From Methanomassiliicoccaceae archaeon UBA537 (GTDB lineage: Archaea; Thermoplasmatota; Thermoplasmata; Methanomassiliicoccales; Methanomethylophilaceae): 43,477 nt of DNA. Location: positions 1 through 43,477 of the forward strand of contig DATC01000053.1 of assembly GCA_002504495.1 (NCBI GenBank). Reading direction: 5' to 3'. The translations under genes and the position numbers were made by a program. The notes below the pieces were generated by a model. It saw only the letters and a program-made list of their open reading frames with translations, was not told the DNA's origin and searched no databases. Of the stretch, positions 1 through 7,312 are shown in pieces. How positions within the stretch are numbered: the first letter of the stretch is position 1; every line of letters starts with the position of its first letter.

Positions 1-169
1 CAAGAAGTCCGACAGGGAGGCCGACCTGGAGAAGGATGCCGCCGCTGGACTGGCGCAGATCCATGAGAAGAGATACTACATGGGCATGACGGGAACCGTA
101 ATGCTGTACTCCATCTCCTTCTGGGGGAAGGTCCCGTTCGTGAAGCACGAGAGGGTATATCGCGGGTGA
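1..169 (+). CDS. C-terminal fragment of a PD-(D/E)XK nuclease/AAA-ATPase-like family protein
   Basis: This is an open frame from base 2 to a TGA at 167-169, so only the last 55 residues of a gene lying to the left are present. The pattern of an Ala-Gly-Leu-Ala-Gln-Ile-His-Glu-Lys helix, then Tyr-Tyr, then a beta strand ending in Ser-Phe-Trp-Gly-Lys resembles the C-terminus of the AAA-ATPase-like/DUF1703 proteins, which end in a PD-(D/E)XK nuclease-like fold. No catalytic residues can be judged from so short a piece. The family is common and often multicopy in gut methanogens and is usually unassigned in function. Coding character is good; the family call is tentative. Confidence 0.5.
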   Translation, partial: KKSDREADLEKDAAAGLAQIHEKRYYMGMTGTVMLYSISFWGKVPFVKHERVYRG

Positions 170-301
170 ACATGGGCGTGCGGTTGGGTGCTTTCAGGCC
201 TCCCCCGTGGTGTGATGCCTTGCCACTCATGCCTGGGGATCCTTCCGACTCGCCATCGATGCTGACGGGCTCGAATAACTCGGTTCAGAAAAGGGCAAGG
301 G

Positions 302-454
302 TGCGGGAAGTGCGTGGAGAGCGGTCTTTCGGTGTCGAACGGCGAGACGAAGGCGGAGATCCGGGTCGTAGGCGCGAGGATCCTCAGGGAGCGCGGCAAG
401 GCGGCATCCATGGCGCGCGAAGCCGCGACGGGCACCTTGGATCGTCTCGGATGA
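302..454 (+). pseudogene. Coding-like segment joined in frame to the next ORF across a TGA
   Basis: Frame 2 from about 302 reads as typical coding sequence for this genome (GC-rich third positions, Cys-Gly-Lys-Cys near the start, then a charged helix with Arg-Ile-Leu-Arg-Glu-Arg-Gly-Lys). It stops at TGA 452-454 and then continues in the same frame, without another stop, into the ORF at 515-997. The simplest reading is one gene of about 230 codons broken by a CGA-to-TGA change. Alternatives are a separate short gene starting at GTG 314, or a base-call error. Frame 2 also has a stop at 263-265, so the original start is not clear. Confidence 0.35.
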
Positions 455-514
455 CGCGCCGTAGAAGAGTATTTCAGGTCGACGATCGCGACGGGTCGCA
501 TTCCGGAACGCCTT

Positions 515-997
515 GTGATTCCCAGTCCTCCTACGAAGATGTCGTACCTGTACTCGGAATACGTTGTCGGCGCGATCCGCTACCGGGCGGCGACGATCCT
601 CTACTCGAACGATGACAGGAGATCTGCGATCGAGGACATGAGCCGCTTGTCCACCACCGTGATCAACGGGGCGAACGACGACCCCCGTCTTCTGGCGCGT
701 GCATCCATGGCGGCCCTTCTGCTGCATCTGAACGGAAAGAGGTACAAGGGGAAGAACCTGGTCACATACTCCGTCAAATGGATATGCAGCGCCGTGGAAT
801 CCGGATTCGCGACGGAGAGCGACCTCGACAAGTACCTGTCCTCCATGATCCCTCTGGTCAGAGGCGATGAGGACGAGGCGCCGATCGCCAAGATGCTCAA
901 AAGGAACGGATTCGGGGGACATAGCCTACCAGCTTCATTGAATGAGGATGCATACCTAGCGGATTTCTTCGATATGGACTTCCAGTACTGCATCTGA
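515..997 (+). CDS. Hypothetical protein, probably the C-terminal part of an interrupted gene
   Basis: I do not recognise the family. The ORF can start at GTG 515 or ATG 539 (Met-Ser-Tyr-Leu-Tyr), but the frame is open further upstream to the TGA at 452-454, and that segment also looks coding, so 515 may not be a true start. The product would be up to 160 residues, mostly helical and soluble, with a hydrophobic helix around residues 62-75 (Ala-Arg-Ala-Ser-Met-Ala-Ala-Leu-Leu-Leu) and an acidic C-terminus. It has no signal peptide and no metal motif. No promoter-like box stands before 515, which fits a broken gene. Confidence 0.45.
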   Translation: MIPSPPTKMSYLYSEYVVGAIRYRAATILYSNDDRRSAIEDMSRLSTTVINGANDDPRLLARASMAALLLHLNGKRYKGKNLVTYSVKWICSAVESGFATESDLDKYLSSMIPLVRGDEDEAPIAKMLKRNGFGGHSLPASLNEDAYLADFFDMDFQYCI

Positions 998-1128
998 GGA
1001 TCCGCGATGGATTGCACGGGTCTTTCAAGCGGCGGTCATGCTGATATGGATGGTATATTCCTTTCGCGATGGACCCTCCATCCAAAACAAGCATTATTAA
1101 CCAAGTTTCGTACACTAGAGGGCTAGAT

Positions 1129-2466
1129 ATGGGGCACGTATCGTATTCATCCTGCCGGAAGGCGGTCCTGGCGTTGGAGAACGACAGGTTCTATTTCGCA
1201 GCGCTAGCGATACTGCTCGCCGCCGTCGTGCTCCTGACGGTCAGATTCGCCATGTGGGGCGATCTCAACAACTACTACGTCCATGCAGGCGATGTCCTGG
1301 ACGGCCTCATGCCCTACAGCGAGGCTCCTTTCGAGTATCCCCCTCTGGCGCTGGTATTCATGCTCGTGCCCAGGATGCTGTCGTGGGATCTCGATTCCTT
1401 CTACTACATCTGCACGGCGCAGGCTTTGGTTTTCATCATCATAGGGGCGTTCCTGCTCGAACGCATCGCGGTGCCTCTGACAGGGTGCAGATGGAGGGTG
1501 CGCCTGGTCATGCTGGTGCTCGTGGCCGTGGGAAGCTATTTCCTCATCGCAAGGAACGACATCTATCCCACTGTGATCGCAGTGGCGGCCGTCTGGATGT
1601 TCCAGAACCGGAGGGTCGAGCTTGCGGCTCTTCTCCTTGCCTTGGCCGCGATGATCAAGCTGTATCCCGCGATCTTCCTGTTGCCGATGGTGGCCGTCCT
1701 TATGATTCGGAGGGATGTCAGAGGAGTGGTCGCGATGGTTCTCATCGCAGCGACGACCTGTCTGCTGGTGGAGCTCCCGTTCCTCCTGGCGGATCCTTCC
1801 ACCGCGTTCTCGTATCTCACGTACCATTCCGACAGGGGTCTGCAGGTGGAGTCCGTGGCGGGAGGCTTCTTCCTGCTGTACGGGAAGATCTTCCCGAGCG
1901 ACATATATGTCGCATATGGATTCGGATCGGACAACGTGGTCGGTGTCGCCCCGGATGCATTGGCGTCGTTCATGAACCCGGTGATGTACTGCATCCTCCT
2001 GGCCTTCATCGTCGCCATCGGATTCCGCATCGCTCGCTCTCAGGTGGGGCGCGACGATGCATTGGTCCTTGTCGGCGCGATCTGTGCTGCCATGGTGATG
2101 CTGTTCATAACATTCAGCAAGGTGTATTCGGCCCAGTATGTGATATGGATCCTTCTGCTGATCCCGTTCACTCAGGCATCGTGCTTCGACGAAGGTCGCA
2201 GGAACAGGATCCTCATGACGATGCTGCCCTTCGGGCTGTTCACCTTCCTCAGCTACTCCTCGTACCACGTGTTCGGGGTATTGGATATGAATTGGATAAG
2301 CACGGCTATGATTTTCGTGAAGAACATCTTCCATATCGTTCTCACGATGGAGATCGCGGACCTGTGTTGGAACGGATGCAGGGCATCATCGGCCTCGGTT
2401 CCGGCAATTCGATTTCGAGGGATAAGATGGACGGTGACTATACAGGTCATTGGCGCGACCAGCTAA
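1129..2466 (+). CDS. GT87/DUF2029-like integral membrane glycosyltransferase (cassette A, gene 1)
   Basis: This is a multi-pass membrane protein of about 445 residues with roughly ten hydrophobic helices. Early in the chain it has a Phe-Glu-Tyr-Pro-Pro-Leu motif, then Ala-Arg-Asn-Asp-Ile-Tyr-Pro and Ile-Lys-Leu-Tyr-Pro-Ala. This spacing is typical of GT87 (DUF2029) polyprenyl-phosphate-mannose-dependent mannosyltransferases of the GT-C fold. Known relatives transfer a sugar from a lipid-phosphate donor on the outer membrane face. The ORF opens at 1069, but I prefer ATG 1129: a TATA-like box (1093-1100) lies about 30 nt upstream and the extra 20 residues are not hydrophobic. Its 3' end overlaps the next gene by 40 nt, so the two are probably co-expressed. 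The acceptor and sugar are unknown. Confidence 0.7.
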   Translation: MGHVSYSSCRKAVLALENDRFYFAALAILLAAVVLLTVRFAMWGDLNNYYVHAGDVLDGLMPYSEAPFEYPPLALVFMLVPRMLSWDLDSFYYICTAQALVFIIIGAFLLERIAVPLTGCRWRVRLVMLVLVAVGSYFLIARNDIYPTVIAVAAVWMFQNRRVELAALLLALAAMIKLYPAIFLLPMVAVLMIRRDVRGVVAMVLIAATTCLLVELPFLLADPSTAFSYLTYHSDRGLQVESVAGGFFLLYGKIFPSDIYVAYGFGSDNVVGVAPDALASFMNPVMYCILLAFIVAIGFRIARSQVGRDDALVLVGAICAAMVMLFITFSKVYSAQYVIWILLLIPFTQASCFDEGRRNRILMTMLPFGLFTFLSYSSYHVFGVLDMNWISTAMIFVKNIFHIVLTMEIADLCWNGCRASSASVPAIRFRGIRWTVTIQVIGATS

Positions 2467-3752
2467 ACAGCAGGACGGTGCTTATAGCTCTCGCAGTCGG
2501 GTTGGTTGTGCGCTTCGTGCTTATTCCGTTCACTTCGTCGCCGTTCGATGTGTCCGCGGGGTGGGTGGCGGTCATAGAGGAGATCTATGCCGGAGACACG
2601 CTCTACGATGGAGAGCTCTACAAGTATCCGCCTGTGTGGGGGTACATACTCGCGACAGTGTCTGCTGTCGCGGACATGTTGGGCATGTCGTCCTTCGGAG
2701 ACCCGTTCACCAACATCTATCTGGATCGGGAGCTGACCTTCGGATACTGCTTCATTACCAATCCCGAATTCAACATCCTGGTGAAGGCTCCGGCTCTGAT
2801 CTTCGATGTTCTGGCAGCATTCGCCGCCTACGATCTAGTTCTGGATGTGTCGAAAGACCGCAGGAAGGCCGAGATCGGGTTCGTGATGTGGTTCCTGTGC
2901 CCTATCGTCATAATGTCCAGCGCGGTGCTGTGCATGTTCGACAGTATCATGATTTTCTTCATGATTGAGACCATTCTGCTCTTCAGGAGACGGGCATATG
3001 CGTTGGCAGGCATCACGCTCGCCTTGTCCATCCTGACGAAGGCCTTCTCGGCGCTTCTTTTACCATTGATGGTCGCGTACATATTGTCGGATCGCGATTC
3101 GGCTCCCGCGACGAGAATCAAGAATCTGTCGTTGGCCTTGGCCGGATTCCTGGCGGTCACATTGGTGATGTATCTCCCTCTTCTGCTCAACGGAGAGTTT
3201 GCCGACAGCCTGTGGTTCCTGTCCAGTCGTAGCGGCTCGTACTCCGATAGCGGATTCAATCCTGCCGTCCTTTCCTTCAATAATATCTTCTTCTATCTGC
3301 CGTTGATAATCGCGGTTCTTTTGGGATCATGCGTATACATGGCCCTTTGCAAGCATCGTCGCGACGAGAGGTTTCTGACCCTTTCCATCGTCTCGCTGTG
3401 CATCATGTTCAGTTTCCCATTCGTTTCGTACACGCCGACGTATGGTATCGTCATGCTTCCGGCATTCCTGATATATTACGCGATGAAGGGTAACGCCGCT
3501 TGGATTCCATGGCTTTTGCTGCTCTTTTTCGTGTTCCACGGGGCGGCGCACTACTGGTCGACGGCTTTCTATCCGCTTGCTGCCTGGTCCGATTCCATCG
3601 ACATATCCTCATGGCCGGAGCATATCGGCAATACGACCGTCTACAATTTCATACTCTACTGCATGTCGTCCGCAGGATTCATCATGCTTCTGCTTGTCGC
3701 ATGTGATTACATCTTGCCCCGGATTCCTCAGAGGAGGTCGATGCATGGATAA
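2427..3752 (+). CDS. GT-C-like multi-pass membrane protein (cassette A, gene 2)
   Basis: This membrane protein of 441 residues begins at ATG 2427 inside the end of the preceding gene. An early outer-face loop has Phe-Asp-Val near residue 37, then Ala-Gly-Asp-Thr-Leu-Tyr-Asp and Tyr-Pro-Pro-Val-Trp-Gly-Tyr-Ile-Leu. The same block occurs in the proteins at 12668-14023 and 15064-16386, so the three are paralogues. An acidic residue in the first outer loop and many helices suggest a GT-C glycosyltransferase using a polyprenyl-phosphate sugar. The protein is equally far from GT39 and GT87 by eye, and no activity should be assumed. It ends 8 nt inside the next gene. Confidence 0.65.
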   Translation: MDGDYTGHWRDQLNSRTVLIALAVGLVVRFVLIPFTSSPFDVSAGWVAVIEEIYAGDTLYDGELYKYPPVWGYILATVSAVADMLGMSSFGDPFTNIYLDRELTFGYCFITNPEFNILVKAPALIFDVLAAFAAYDLVLDVSKDRRKAEIGFVMWFLCPIVIMSSAVLCMFDSIMIFFMIETILLFRRRAYALAGITLALSILTKAFSALLLPLMVAYILSDRDSAPATRIKNLSLALAGFLAVTLVMYLPLLLNGEFADSLWFLSSRSGSYSDSGFNPAVLSFNNIFFYLPLIIAVLLGSCVYMALCKHRRDERFLTLSIVSLCIMFSFPFVSYTPTYGIVMLPAFLIYYAMKGNAAWIPWLLLLFFVFHGAAHYWSTAFYPLAAWSDSIDISSWPEHIGNTTVYNFILYCMSSAGFIMLLLVACDYILPRIPQRRSMHG

Positions 3753-4761
3753 TCGGAATCGCAGAATCGTAGCAGTGATAGCACTGTTCTTTGTCGTGTG
3801 TATCGCAGGTCAGGCGATAGTCTACGGAGGGGATGCATATCGTTTCGATGCAGTTGCCGAATTCGGCGAGAACAATGTCATGGTGGATATCGATACGAAT
3901 TACGCTCTCGAATATTCGATTCTGTCGCTGAGATCCGATAGCACCTTTGGCGTCTCCTCCTATGCGATATGGTGCGATGAGGCGTATCCGGTGATAGGCG
4001 ATCTGGATGCCATTAGGGATTGCATCCATCGTCTTCAGCTGTATTTCACTAACAGCAACTCGTCTTTGGACATCATCACGACGGATGAGCTGACCCGTAT
4101 AGTCGCCAGCGGAGACACTTCCACAGCAGTCCTGTTCATAACGGGCACTTTGCCTTCATCGATTTATACAGGAAATCAGAGCGACCCCATATTCGATTGG
4201 CTTGCCGTCGGCGGAGTCATGTATTGGCTGAGCGAGAAGATCGGGCACAGCTATGCTGAGAAGGGCCTTCCTCACACGACGCAGGTGTACGGATCCGATA
4301 TCCTGTTTTTCGGAGCGACCGATGTGGTTCGCGCAGAGTCGAACGAGGTCTATACCCGCAATATAGAATCTGGAAGCGTGACATCGAAGTTGGGGATCTA
4401 CTATGGGGAGATCACGAACGGTATCGATTGCTCCAGATTGACGACACCGTATCTGGCATTGGATTGCAACGATGGAACCTACTCTGCTGCTACATTTATT
4501 CAATATCATGGAGGTACGGGTGCCGTATGCGTGTTCGGCGGACACATCAAGCATGAGGATGTTCCGACTTCCGTCATGGCATCGGTGACTCAGGCCGTAG
4601 TATCGGGAGTGTCATACGATACTATGATCTTGGATAATCGTACGGGATCTGGGGATGCTTCTTTCAATCTTCATTCTGACGACAGTTCGTACGTCTACGT
4701 CTATGTAGGCGAGATGAATACCATCTGGGCGAAATGTTTGAAGCGCGCATCGGCGATGTGA
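3745..4761 (+). CDS. Membrane-anchored extracytoplasmic protein (cassette A, gene 3)
   Basis: The protein has 338 residues and one N-terminal hydrophobic helix (about residues 7-23) that looks like an uncleaved anchor or signal, followed by an extracytoplasmic domain. ATG 3745 follows a strong Shine-Dalgarno (GAGGAGG, 3731-3737). A central block, Gly-Thr-Leu-Pro-Ser-Ser-Ile-Tyr-Thr-Gly, then Asp-Pro, Trp-Leu, Gly-Gly and Tyr-Trp-Leu, is shared with the protein at 14010-15056. The alternating strands and this Gly-Gly turn recall glutamine-amidotransferase-like (ThuA/DUF4350-type) folds, but I see no catalytic Cys-His pair and treat this as a weak guess. GC content is lower than in most neighbours. 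It is probably the partner of the two membrane proteins before it. Confidence 0.6.
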   Translation: MDNRNRRIVAVIALFFVVCIAGQAIVYGGDAYRFDAVAEFGENNVMVDIDTNYALEYSILSLRSDSTFGVSSYAIWCDEAYPVIGDLDAIRDCIHRLQLYFTNSNSSLDIITTDELTRIVASGDTSTAVLFITGTLPSSIYTGNQSDPIFDWLAVGGVMYWLSEKIGHSYAEKGLPHTTQVYGSDILFFGATDVVRAESNEVYTRNIESGSVTSKLGIYYGEITNGIDCSRLTTPYLALDCNDGTYSAATFIQYHGGTGAVCVFGGHIKHEDVPTSVMASVTQAVVSGVSYDTMILDNRTGSGDASFNLHSDDSSYVYVYVGEMNTIWAKCLKRASAM

Positions 4762-4850
4762 TATTCGTTCGATTGGCGTTGTGCTCGAATTCGTTTCCTA
4801 TGAATCGTTATATACGGGAACGGTAATGCTCGGTGATAGGAATTCGAAGT

Positions 4851-4873
4851 ATAACTACGAATTTCGTAGTTAT
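4851..4873. promoter_or_regulatory. Perfect 23-bp palindrome before the malic enzyme gene
   Basis: The arms ATAACTACGAA (4851-4861) and TTCGTAGTTAT (4863-4873) are exact reverse complements around one central T. ATTCG (4842-4846) and CGAAT (4875-4879) extend the symmetry imperfectly. A TATA-like box at 4807-4814 would start transcripts near 4836, placing the palindrome just downstream of the start site and 20 nt before ATG 4893. With a 1-nt centre it suits a dimeric DNA-binding protein better than an RNA hairpin. Confidence 0.55.
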
Positions 4874-4892
4874 CCGAATGCAGAGGCATATC

Positions 4893-6248
4893 ATGGCAGA
4901 CAATGAGATGACAGTCGAGCAGCGCCTCGAGCTGGCCAAGAAGCCCGGCAAGGACGCTATGGTCCTTCACAAGTTCTACAAGGGAAAGATCGAGACCGTT
5001 CCGAAGGCCTGTGTCAGGTCCTTCGACGATTTCGCCATATGGTACTCTCCCGGAGTCGCTGAACCGTGCAAGGACATCGCCCAGAATCCCGACATGGTAT
5101 ACGAGCACACTTGGAAGTGGAACACCGTCGCCGTGGTCTCCGACGGAACTCGCGTCCTGGGGCTCGGGAACATCGGTCCCGAGGCCGCCATGCCCGTCAT
5201 GGAGGGCAAGGCCATGCTGTTCAAGTACCTGGGCGGAGTGGACTGCGTCCCCATCTGTCTGGATACGAAGGATCCCGACAAGATCATCGAGACCGTCAGG
5301 CTCCTCGCTCCCTCCTTCGGAGGAATCAACCTCGAGGACATCCAGAATCCCAAGTGCTTCGACATCCTCGATGAGCTCAGGAAGGACTGCAAGATCCCCG
5401 TGTGGCACGACGATCAGCAGGGAACCGCGACTGTCGAGGTCGCCGGAGCCATCAACGCCATGAAGCTCGTCGGCAAGAAGCTCGAGGACGCCAATATAAC
5501 CGTGGTCGGAGCGGGCGCGGCATCCATAGCCATCGCCAGGCTCATGCTCGCCACCGGATTCAAGCCGGAGCACCTGTGCATGGTCGACTCCAAGGGCATC
5601 CTCAACAACGAGAGGGACGACGTCAGGGGCTCCTTCCGCCAGAAGTGGGAGATCTGCGAGAAGACCAACGGAGCAGGGAAGCGCGGAGGCCTCAAGGAGG
5701 CCATGGAGGGCGCCGACATCGTCATCGCCGCATCCAAGCCCGGTCCCGGCACGATTCCCAAGGAGTATGTCAAGCTCATGGCGGACGACCCCATCATCTT
5801 CGCGACGGCCAACCCCGTTCCTGAGATCTGGCCCTGGGAGGCCAAGGAGATGGGATGCAAGGTCTTCGCCACCGGCAGGTCCGACTTCCCCAACCAGGTC
5901 AACAACAGCATGGGATTCCCCGCCATCTTCAGGGGAGTCCTGGATGTCCGCGCCAAGACGATCACCGACGAGATGTGCATCGCAGCCGCCACGGAGCTGG
6001 CCAAGTGCGCCGAGGAGAAGGGCCTCACCGAGGACTACATCATCCCGACAATGGCCGAGTCCGAGGTCTTCCCCAGGGAGGCCGCCGCGGTCGCCCTCAA
6101 GGCCCAGGAGCAGGGCGTCGCCAGGCTCAAGCTGAGCCGCCAGGAGCTCATCGAGCGTGCCGAGGCCATGATCAACAGGTCCAGGTCGCTCACCGCCCGC
6201 ATGATGCAGGAGGGCTACATCCCCGACTGCAGCCGCGTGCTGGAATGA
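4893..6248 (+). CDS. mae: Malic enzyme (malate dehydrogenase, oxaloacetate-decarboxylating)
   Basis: The enzyme converts malate to pyruvate and CO2 with reduction of NAD(P), in the cytoplasm. The protein has 451 residues, the length of the short prokaryotic malic enzymes without a phosphotransacetylase tail. The N-terminal half carries the family block around Tyr-Ser-Pro-Gly-Val-Ala-Glu-Pro and the signature His-Asp-Asp-Gln-Gln-Gly-Thr-Ala. The second half is a Rossmann domain beginning Val-Val-Gly-Ala-Gly-Ala-Ala-Ser, and Ala-Thr-Gly-Arg-Ser-Asp-Phe-Pro-Asn-Gln-Val-Asn-Asn is also characteristic. ATG 4893 is chosen over an in-frame start at 4833 because family proteins begin near Glu-Gln-Arg-Leu. 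The 23-bp palindrome just upstream suggests repressor control. Two hairpins follow the gene. Confidence 0.93.
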   Translation: MADNEMTVEQRLELAKKPGKDAMVLHKFYKGKIETVPKACVRSFDDFAIWYSPGVAEPCKDIAQNPDMVYEHTWKWNTVAVVSDGTRVLGLGNIGPEAAMPVMEGKAMLFKYLGGVDCVPICLDTKDPDKIIETVRLLAPSFGGINLEDIQNPKCFDILDELRKDCKIPVWHDDQQGTATVEVAGAINAMKLVGKKLEDANITVVGAGAASIAIARLMLATGFKPEHLCMVDSKGILNNERDDVRGSFRQKWEICEKTNGAGKRGGLKEAMEGADIVIAASKPGPGTIPKEYVKLMADDPIIFATANPVPEIWPWEAKEMGCKVFATGRSDFPNQVNNSMGFPAIFRGVLDVRAKTITDEMCIAAATELAKCAEEKGLTEDYIIPTMAESEVFPREAAAVALKAQEQGVARLKLSRQELIERAEAMINRSRSLTARMMQEGYIPDCSRVLE

Positions 6249-6255
6249 GCCGAAC

Positions 6256-6280
6256 GGAGGGGTCCTCCCCTCCTATTTCC
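6256..6280 (+). terminator. Hairpin terminator after the malic enzyme gene
   Basis: GGAGGGG (6256-6262) and CCCCTCC (6267-6273) form a 7-bp stem with a TCCT loop, followed by TATTTCC. It starts 8 nt after the malic enzyme stop. The same stem sequence recurs at 42465-42485. Confidence 0.5.
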
Positions 6281-6294
6281 CGTTCACTTCTCCT

Positions 6295-6326
6295 GCTTCC
6301 GTCCGGGTCCGCATCCGGACGGAAGC
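6295..6326. other. 12-bp perfect inverted repeat between malic enzyme and the PGI/PMI pair
   Basis: GCTTCCGTCCGG (6295-6306) pairs perfectly with CCGGACGGAAGC (6315-6326) around an 8-nt loop. It lies just before the TATA-like box (6333-6340) of the next gene and is not followed by a T tract. It may be a second terminator stem or an operator. Confidence 0.45.
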
Positions 6327-6379
6327 CTATGTCTATATGATAGTACCTCGTTGCCCCCTCAATTCGAGGGGTGCAAGGG

Positions 6380-7312
6380 ATGTTCGTAGGGGATTCAACG
6401 GATTCCGCCGGATTCGATGAGGCGGAGAAGGCCGTCATGCGCTTTCCGGACAAGGCGGAGAACACCGCCCGCATGCTCAGGCTCATGATTCCCCGTGCTC
6501 CTCCGTCCCCCGTCTGCATATTCGCCGAAGGGAACTGCATCACGGCCGCCCGTGCGATATCCAATCTCGCGGACGAGATCGGTTCCCGTCCCGTAGTCAC
6601 GGTGACCGACGGAAGGATCCCCGGATGGGTCGGAGCAGGAACATGCGCCGTCTGCATGTCGGATTCCCCCGATGGTATCGATCGGAGCATGATCGAGGAG
6701 CTGAAGGCCCGCGGCTGCGATACGAGCATACTGAGGGCCGGCAAGGAGAAGGGCGGCTGGAACACGGTCCTGATGCCTCCCATGTGCGCTATGGATGTCG
6801 TCGCGTTCTCGTTGGGATACCTCTGCACGCTCCTCACGAACAGGGGGATCGCCGATGCCATGTCCGCCCTTTCGGAAGCGGCGTCCTTCGCACGTGCGTC
6901 GTTCGAACGCATACGCGTCGCCGCATCCGAAGCGGCCGGCTCCCTGAGGTCCTGTGTGGTCGCATCGTACAGCGCCTCGGCCATCAGCGCATGCTCCGCC
7001 CACATGTCCAGGAGCATCGTCCGCCGCACCGGCGGTCTGGCGTTCTGCGGAGAGCTTCCGGAGTACGACCACAACGAGCTCGTGGGATGGTCCGACCCCA
7101 ATTCCCACGCTCCCGATCTCAGGATGGTCGTGATAGAGGGCGGCCCCGATCGCGGCCTCGTCCCGGTCATCATATCGTGCATGGAGGAGGTCCTCCGCGA
7201 GAACGGCAGGGACGTGACAACCGTCTCGGCCGGGAGGGGCCCTTCCCTGACGGGCAACATGGCCGGCATAATGCTGGCCGAACTCATAGCCGCAGGCATG
7301 GAGGATCCATGA
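6380..7312 (+). CDS. Degenerate PGI/PMI-like SIS protein, candidate His-donating subunit
   Basis: The protein of 310 residues aligns by eye along most of its length with the bifunctional phosphoglucose/phosphomannose isomerase encoded directly downstream. The phosphate-binding loops are lost: the first SIS loop is Phe-Ala-Glu-Gly-Asn-Cys (about 48-53) and the second, Ser-Tyr-Ser-Gly-Asn-Thr in the partner, is Met-Ser-Asp-Ser-Pro-Asp here (about 93-98). The Asn-Glu-Asn catalytic segment and the C-terminal lysine region are also missing. In contrast Pro-Glu-Tyr-Asp-His-Asn-Glu-Leu (227-234) keeps the catalytic His at 231. ATG 6380 has a good Shine-Dalgarno (GAGGGGTG, 6365-6372); GTG 6371 is an alternative. 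The stop overlaps the next start (ATGA), so the two should be translated together. I infer a non-catalytic or complementary subunit. Confidence 0.7.
   Translation: MFVGDSTDSAGFDEAEKAVMRFPDKAENTARMLRLMIPRAPPSPVCIFAEGNCITAARAISNLADEIGSRPVVTVTDGRIPGWVGAGTCAVCMSDSPDGIDRSMIEELKARGCDTSILRAGKEKGGWNTVLMPPMCAMDVVAFSLGYLCTLLTNRGIADAMSALSEAASFARASFERIRVAASEAAGSLRSCVVASYSASAISACSAHMSRSIVRRTGGLAFCGELPEYDHNELVGWSDPNSHAPDLRMVVIEGGPDRGLVPVIISCMEEVLRENGRDVTTVSAGRGPSLTGNMAGIMLAELIAAGMEDP

Noticed and set aside
1..169. Left-edge fragment as part of an insertion element with the interrupted ORF
   Set aside because: No terminal inverted repeats, target duplication or transposase motifs are visible.
1204..2334. 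Long minus-strand ORF (376 codons) opposite the GT87-like gene
   Set aside because: It is an antisense shadow, very rich in His, Glu, Arg and Gln, and lacks any domain pattern. Long open antisense frames are expected at this GC content.
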